NCBI GenBank assembly: GCA_028283505.1 | Contig: JAPOFX010000008.1 | Location: 1-64,000 of the forward strand | Direction: 5' to 3' | From: Candidatus Poseidoniales archaeon | GTDB taxonomy: Archaea > Thermoplasmatota > Poseidoniia > Poseidoniales > Thalassarchaeaceae | Length of the DNA stretch: 64,000 nt | Shown here: in pieces, positions 59,712 through 64,000 of the stretch | Layout: each line of letters begins with the position of its first letter | Position numbering within the stretch: the first letter of the stretch is position 1 | Position numbers and translations under genes: made by a program | The notes under the pieces: generated by a model | What the model was told of the DNA's origin: nothing | The model's database searches: none | The model's input: the letters and a program-made list of their open reading frames with translations, nothing else

Positions 59712-59742
59712 TGTTCAAACCACCCTATCGGGACCCGATGTT

Positions 59743-61101
59743 ATGGCGCTGGACGGTTTGAAGAGGAAAATCCTCGGTTCGGCTGGCCTACTTAGGGGAA
59801 AGAGAGAGGTTGATGAGGAGACCCTGAGAGAGCTTAGTAAGTCGCTGAGGAGGGCTTTACTTGAGGCTGACTTCAATGTAAGGCAAACCAAAGAGTTGAC
59901 TGAGAAAGTGGAAAGGAGAGTGATGGAGGAGGAGCCTCGCCCCGGAACTAAGCTGGAAACGCACGCGATGAACATAATCTACACGGAACTCGTGAGGCTT
60001 CTCGGTCCCCCTAGGGACATCAGGCCTCACAATGAGACCATTTTGATGGTGGGACTTTACGGACAGGGTAAGACAACTACAACTGCCAAAGTCGCCGATT
60101 GGTGGAGGAGGAGGCATGGAGTCAGGGTTTCGGTTATTGAAGCTGATACCCACAGGCCTGGGGCTTACGAACAGCTCTGCCAATTGTTGGAAGGTACAGG
60201 AGTCCAGGTACACGGGGAGCCGGGAGAGGAAGACGCATCGAAGATAGTAAGGAATGGACTCAGGAAATTCAAAAATTCTGACGTTGTGATCATCGACACT
60301 GCAGGAAGGGACAGTCTGGATGACTCCTTGAGAGAAGAGCTGGTATCAATAGCCGAGATTGCCAATGCCACAGAACGGTTCCTTGTTATCGATGCGCAAG
60401 TAGGTCAAGCAGCGGGGCCTGTTGCTGAGACCTTTCACGACCTAGTAGGCGTGACTGGGACCATAGTTACCAAGCTTGACGGGACAGCAAGAGGTGGTGG
60501 CGCATTGAGCGCAGTTTCTGCTACAGGGGCGCCGATAGTCTTCGTGGGAGAAGGCGAAAGAATACAAGATCTTGAGAAATTCGAATCGGATCGTTTCATC
60601 TCAAGATTGCTCGGAATGGGTGACATCAAGGGGCTTATTGACCTCACCCCAGAGGATTTGGACCAAGACGAGGCCATGAGGATAACTCAAAGAATGATGT
60701 CAGGGAGGTTCACTTTGACTGATATGTACTCACAAATGGAGATGATGAGCAAGATTGGAACTATGGACAAATTACTTTCTCATCTGCCAGACAGCATGTT
60801 CGGAGGAATGGGTAATCTGAGCAGGGGCCAGAAGAAGCAGATGCAAAGTAACCTAGAGAAGTTCAGGATCATCATGGACTCTATGACTCAGCATGAGAAG
60901 GATGAGCCATTGGTCCTCAAATCAAGCAGGATCAGGAGAATAGCAAGGGGCTCCGGTGTCACGGAAAAAGATGTGAAAGAGTTGCTCGCACAATACAACA
61001 GGAGCAGGAAGATGATGCGTGGCATGAAGGGTGACAGGAGATTCAGAAAGCAGATGCAATCCATGATGGACCTGGATGATGAAGACTTGGGAATGGGGTG
61101 A
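59743..61101 (+). CDS. srp54: Signal recognition particle 54 kDa protein
   Basis: A 452-residue SRP GTPase that binds signal peptides and 7S RNA. Helical N domain is residues 1-85 (ALLEADFNVRQTKEL); G domain has GLYGQGKTTTTAKVADWW, DTAGRD and TKLDGTARGGGAL; the M domain includes MSKIGTMDKLLSHLP, IMDSMTQHEKDEP and IRRIARGSGVTEKDVKELLAQY. The track adds 166 non-homologous codons upstream; ATG 59743 begins exactly at the family start (MALDGLKRKILGSAGLL). TrmY follows directly. Confidence 0.97.
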   Translation: MALDGLKRKILGSAGLLRGKREVDEETLRELSKSLRRALLEADFNVRQTKELTEKVERRVMEEEPRPGTKLETHAMNIIYTELVRLLGPPRDIRPHNETILMVGLYGQGKTTTTAKVADWWRRRHGVRVSVIEADTHRPGAYEQLCQLLEGTGVQVHGEPGEEDASKIVRNGLRKFKNSDVVIIDTAGRDSLDDSLREELVSIAEIANATERFLVIDAQVGQAAGPVAETFHDLVGVTGTIVTKLDGTARGGGALSAVSATGAPIVFVGEGERIQDLEKFESDRFISRLLGMGDIKGLIDLTPEDLDQDEAMRITQRMMSGRFTLTDMYSQMEMMSKIGTMDKLLSHLPDSMFGGMGNLSRGQKKQMQSNLEKFRIIMDSMTQHEKDEPLVLKSSRIRRIARGSGVTEKDVKELLAQYNRSRKMMRGMKGDRRFRKQMQSMMDLDDEDLGMG

Positions 61102-61696
61102 TTCCCTGGACCGCAGGTTTGCGATAATCGCCAACAGGGCACCCAGCTCGGGAAATCTGAATCTCAACGACCTACCTGGATCTGGAGGGAGGATGGACGT
61201 CATCGCAAGGGCGATAAATTCCGCACTATTCCTCTCCCATGGCATAAGGGATGACACGCAAATTATTGTACATCTTATGGGCAATGGAATACCCAGAAGA
61301 GTGTTTCTGGATGGAGGTGACCTTAGGGGAGTGAGGCCCGATGAGAGGTCAATATCTGGCCATTTCAAGTCACTTATCAAGACCCCTGTGCCTCCGATAG
61401 GTCACTTCGAGAGCGTTTCTTCTGGCATTAGGCAATCAGGTGGAGATATCGCCCAGACGCTTTCCGAATGGCAAGATGAAGGCGTTAAGTGCTATGTTCT
61501 GGATATAGATGGGGATGACATATCGGATACCACCATAGAGGGGAAATGTGGATTCATCCTCTCAGATGACCTGCTACTTGATTTGGATAGGCAGGATATC
61601 AGGGGTGAGGTTTCGATTTCCCTCGGGAAAACGTGGCTACAGGGCCACTCTTGCATAACTATAGTACATTATCACATTGATTCTCAGATCCAGTAG
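61076..61696 (+). CDS. trmY: tRNA pseudouridine-54 N1-methyltransferase TrmY
   Basis: A SPOUT methyltransferase that makes N1-methylpseudouridine at tRNA position 54 in archaea. FAIIANRAPSSGNLNLNDLPGSGGRMDVIARAINSALFLSHGIR is the DUF358 opening; LDGGDLRGVRPDERS and GFILSDDLLL with the C-terminal SISLGKTWLQGHSCITIVHYHID complete it. The track's ATG 61076 lies inside srp54. CTG 61106, preceded by GGGGTGA and starting right after the srp54 stop, fits the family N-terminus better. Its end overlaps convergent surE by 13 bases. Confidence 0.93.
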   Translation: MMKTWEWGDSLDRRFAIIANRAPSSGNLNLNDLPGSGGRMDVIARAINSALFLSHGIRDDTQIIVHLMGNGIPRRVFLDGGDLRGVRPDERSISGHFKSLIKTPVPPIGHFESVSSGIRQSGGDIAQTLSEWQDEGVKCYVLDIDGDDISDTTIEGKCGFILSDDLLLDLDRQDIRGEVSISLGKTWLQGHSCITIVHYHIDSQIQ

Positions 61697-62610
61697 GGGA
61701 ATCCATCTGAAGACTCCAATGTTGATTGTTTGAGGGTCTCATTGTCTAATCCAAGAGGGTGGTTGCTCGGCCAACTTCCCAGGGGAGTGATAGATGTGTA
61801 ATTGTTGTTTATCGCATTACAATCCGTTCTTGGAATGTCCTCCTCGACTATAGTCGCCGCACCGACCTCGAATTCGATACCATTACTTGGGGCCTCGTCC
61901 ATGTCTGATGCGCTCCTGTACCACCTAGCCCCGAGGGACACCGTGGAGACCTTGCCGTTCCATTGCTCCGGAGTGTTCACATTGAGGAAAAGGTCCCCAT
62001 GGTGGAAGGCTGACAATATCACGTCACCAATTTCCTCCCCGTTTGGAAAGTTTGCCGTTCCGTTGGGCCTGAGGAGATTTGGGAGGGAGTCGGGAAGGGA
62101 CCCTGAGCACCTGTCGATTAGATCGACGACCACTGATAGGCTGTCATCAAACCGCCTGTGACTATATGTTGCGAGGCTGGTAGCAATTGCTGGCATGCCA
62201 TAGAGTGATGCCTCCCTGGCAGCGGAAACAGTTCCGGAGTGGAGTACGTCGACCGATAGGTTGGGACCGTGATTGATGCCGGAGATGCAAAGCATCGGAT
62301 CAATTTCGGGAGCCCAAGACTTCAGACCCCCCTCTAGAGCCACTATTACGCAATCGCATGGGCTCCCATCAAGTGAGAACATTCTGAGGGGAGGGCCGTT
62401 ATCATCGGCTATGGAATCTGCGATATCTGTCCTCTCGGTGAATTTCATGCCGCTAGAGAGTGTAAGCTTCATCCCTGTTGCAGACTGCTCCTCCTGTGGT
62501 GCAAGAACCACTATCGGGTGGCCCTCTTTGTGTAGCCTAGTGACTAGTGCGATAAGGCCATCTGCTTCTATCCCATCGTCATTGGTCACCAATAGATGCG
62601 TTTTGTTCAC
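61684..62610 (-). CDS. surE: SurE 5'/3'-nucleotidase
   Basis: A 308-residue metal-dependent phosphatase that removes phosphate from nucleoside monophosphates. LLVTNDDGIEADGLIALV holds the metal aspartates; APQEEQSATGMKLTL, SLDGSPCDCVIVAL, CISGINHGPNL and HSGTVSAAREASLYGMPAIATSL are all SurE motifs. GTG 62610 begins just before the conserved strand and has AGG upstream; the track start (GTG 62661) would overlap the transporter gene. Slightly longer than the usual 250-270 residues owing to a C-terminal extension. Confidence 0.94.
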   Translation of the reverse strand: MNKTHLLVTNDDGIEADGLIALVTRLHKEGHPIVVLAPQEEQSATGMKLTLSSGMKFTERTDIADSIADDNGPPLRMFSLDGSPCDCVIVALEGGLKSWAPEIDPMLCISGINHGPNLSVDVLHSGTVSAAREASLYGMPAIATSLATYSHRRFDDSLSVVVDLIDRCSGSLPDSLPNLLRPNGTANFPNGEEIGDVILSAFHHGDLFLNVNTPEQWNGKVSTVSLGARWYRSASDMDEAPSNGIEFEVGAATIVEEDIPRTDCNAINNNYTSITPLGSWPSNHPLGLDNETLKQSTLESSDGFPYWI

Positions 62611-62632
62611 GGACCTGCGAGAGGCATGAGGT

Positions 62633-63586
62633 TCATGAATGCGTGTCTGATTCTGAATCACCCTTTCCTTCTTCCAGTGTGACCAGAATGGCTCCGAATA
62701 CCATCAAGGGACCGCCTATTATTGTCCAGGTACCCAGGTATGCGTCGCCAGTAATGATCCATCCTATCGCTCCTCCGATTACTGGTTCGAACAGTAGAGC
62801 GACTGAGACAACTAGGGGCGAAATCCAACGTAGTACGGTATTGATTACCGTATGGCCGCACAGGCCCGGGCCAAGTGAGAGATAAGCAACCCAAGGAAGC
62901 CAGAGCAGGTCGACCCATCCAATGGCACTGGCCTCAGGCACCGAAGAGTACAATTCGGTCCCCTCCAGAGTAATTGACCCTAAGGTTAGAAAAAGACCTG
63001 CTATAAGAGTGACTGGGAATGCATAAACGAATACAGGGGTGTTCCTCTCTGACCTGAGATGCCTGCCTATCATCAGATATCCCACTACCGTAACCGCTCC
63101 GAAAAATGCGGCGGCGTCTCCGATGAGGGTGACTTCGCTGTTCCCATCCACCTCTAGAAGGGCGATCGCGGCGCCAAGAAATCCCACTGATGCTCCCAGA
63201 ACATGCTTCTTACTCACCTGAGAACCAATGATTGGCATTATTGCTACTACGACCAAGGGGTGGCTGGTAACGAATAGGAGGCTATGTACCAGACTCGTGT
63301 GGTCGAGTGACCAAATCCAACTACCGAAATGAAGTGCCAGGAAGAGCGCGGAAAGAAGAATAAGGTAACAGTCGTTCATGCTGATTGAAGCTCTATCTAT
63401 CGCGTTCAACTGGTAAAGGAATCCTGGAACTAGGACGAGGGATGTCCCATACATTCTCCAAGAAGCCTTGAGCAAAGGTGGAATTCCTTCCATCTGTTGC
63501 AGAACCGCGCCCGCGCTGGATACCGCGATAAGTGCAAGTGCGAGTAGTGCGTATGGCCCGACATTTCCTGGTTGACCGCCAGACAT
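62633..63586 (-). CDS. EamA/DMT-family membrane exporter
   Basis: A 317-residue ten-helix transporter of the drug/metabolite superfamily. Two EamA halves are visible: residues 10-140 (GSWIWSLDHTSLVHSLLFVTSHPLVVVAIM, then GASVGFLGAAIALLEVDG) and 165-300 (GLCGHTVINTVLRWISPLVVSVALLFEPVIGGAIGW). Substrate unknown, though amino acids or metabolites are usual. ATG 63586 has GTGATGAG upstream; the track start 19 codons earlier overlaps the next gene. Confidence 0.88.
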   Translation of the reverse strand: MSGGQPGNVGPYALLALALIAVSSAGAVLQQMEGIPPLLKASWRMYGTSLVLVPGFLYQLNAIDRASISMNDCYLILLSALFLALHFGSWIWSLDHTSLVHSLLFVTSHPLVVVAIMPIIGSQVSKKHVLGASVGFLGAAIALLEVDGNSEVTLIGDAAAFFGAVTVVGYLMIGRHLRSERNTPVFVYAFPVTLIAGLFLTLGSITLEGTELYSSVPEASAIGWVDLLWLPWVAYLSLGPGLCGHTVINTVLRWISPLVVSVALLFEPVIGGAIGWIITGDAYLGTWTIIGGPLMVFGAILVTLEEGKGDSESDTHS

Positions 63587-63590
63587 CTCA

Positions 63591-64000
63591 TCACGCAAGC
63601 TCCGCATCCATAACTGGGGGTTTATTCTCAGGGGGAGTAGCACCTGAGCCTATGATTCCGGCTTTGCTGAACAGGATGTAGATCATCGCCCCTAATATGA
63701 CGTTCAATATGATAAAGCCAGAGAGACGGATTACTGGCCAATTGGATAAACTGGTTCCAATCTGATCATCCAAGACTGCAAGTATGGCGGCCTCGACACC
63801 ATAAAACGCCTCCCCGGTGAGTGCGCCAGCCGCAATCATGAATGTGTAAAGTAGCATTAGTGCTCTCCCTCTCTCTGCCTCCTGTGCACCCTTTTCGATT
63901 CTTATAGAGTCGACTTTCGGCTGAAGTCTCCTCCGCTCCCACCAGTCTCGAGCAGCGCCACCGAGAAGCATTGGGAATGTCGCTGGAGTAGGGAGATACA
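63591..64000 (-). CDS. C-terminal part of a polytopic transporter, OPT-like, cut by the window edge
   Basis: The frame stays open upstream of the track's ATG to the window edge (YLPTPATFPMLLGGAARDWW), so only the C-terminal 135 residues are seen. PxTFPMLLGG followed by a WWERRR loop, two long helices (GRALMLLYTFMIAAGALTGEAFYG; SGFIILNVILGAMIYILFS) and a Pro-rich tail resemble the end of oligopeptide-transporter (OPT) proteins. The call rests on this short end. The stop lies four bases after the start of the EamA gene. Confidence 0.6.
   Translation of the reverse strand, partial: YLPTPATFPMLLGGAARDWWERRRLQPKVDSIRIEKGAQEAERGRALMLLYTFMIAAGALTGEAFYGVEAAILAVLDDQIGTSLSNWPVIRLSGFIILNVILGAMIYILFSKAGIIGSGATPPENKPPVMDAELA

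Noticed and set aside
59245-59742. 166-residue N-terminal extension of the SRP54 ORF
   Set aside because: It is antisense to the polytopic membrane gene and not homologous to SRP54; ATG 59743 matches the family start.
1-64000. tRNA, rRNA, CRISPR arrays, insertion sequences or prophage genes
   Set aside because: Intergenic gaps are short and none showed a T-loop GTTCRANYC-type block, spaced direct repeats, transposase or phage motifs; a tRNAscan/CRISPR search would be needed to be certain.

Overview
The window looks like a chromosomal segment of a planktonic euryarchaeon of the Marine Group II / Poseidoniales type (Thermoplasmatota). The archaeal core is clear: ribosomal proteins S17e, S19e, L31e, L39e, L37ae, S7 and S12, aEF-2, SRP54, RFC large subunit, small primase subunit, exosome Rrp4/Rrp41/Rrp42, SBDS, proteasome alpha, prefoldin beta, KEOPS Pcc1, TiaS, TrmY, isopentenyl phosphate kinase and an archaeosortase. 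It is mixed with bacterial-style functions: futalosine menaquinone genes, FdhD, GmhA/GmhB-like proteins and a thiolase. Genes are densely packed, with many 1-4 base overlaps, GGAGG/GGTGA ribosome sites and many GTG or TTG starts. The group assignment is inferred from gene content, not from rRNA; no rRNA, tRNA, CRISPR array, IS element or prophage was seen.

Layout. 1-7 kb: the tail of an unidentified gene, a multispanning membrane protein ending in a SAP motif, a nitroreductase, a minus-strand operon S19e-L39e-L31e-S17e-SPOUT methyltransferase, an anchored exported protein, and a three-gene unit FMN reductase / 56-aa membrane protein / PqqD-like protein. The 56-aa gene is absent from the ORF track. 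7-16 kb: a large TPR protein, FdhD divergent from an IscA-YgfZ pair, two proteins of unknown function (one with a formin-like proline tract), PriS, then mqnD followed directly by a 159-aa protein that looks like the C-terminal half of eukaryotic deoxyhypusine hydroxylase. 15.5-26 kb: mqnA and mqnE, split transketolase, ProRS, CoaBC, a thiolase and KptA. 26-33 kb: isoprenoid genes (IPK, a fused IPP isomerase-prenyl synthase, and a UbiD homologue probably acting as anhydromevalonate phosphate decarboxylase) around a str-type cluster (S12, S7, EF-2).

33-43 kb: a TPR protein and a Nudix hydrolase, then the archaeal proteasome/exosome super-operon read on the minus strand (psmA, SBDS, rrp4, rrp41, rrp42, L37ae, pcc1, pfdB, helical-repeat protein), Dph6 and PurB. 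42-47 kb: two tiny membrane proteins flanking a P-loop ATPase, a gmhA/gmhB-like/tiaS operon and archaeosortase A. 47-64 kb: a very large Lhr helicase, GlyRS, RfcL, TrkH/TrkA potassium uptake, a polytopic membrane protein, SRP54-TrmY, SurE, an EamA exporter and the C-terminus of an OPT-like transporter cut by the window edge.

Themes. Translation and RNA handling dominate, including aEF-2 with its diphthamide histidine and the Dph6 that would finish that modification. The isoprenoid genes fit the archaeal modified mevalonate route into C20 lipid precursors, and the futalosine genes fit menaquinone respiration. The most striking observation is the half-length DOHH-like HEAT protein, since hypusine hydroxylation is usually treated as eukaryotic.
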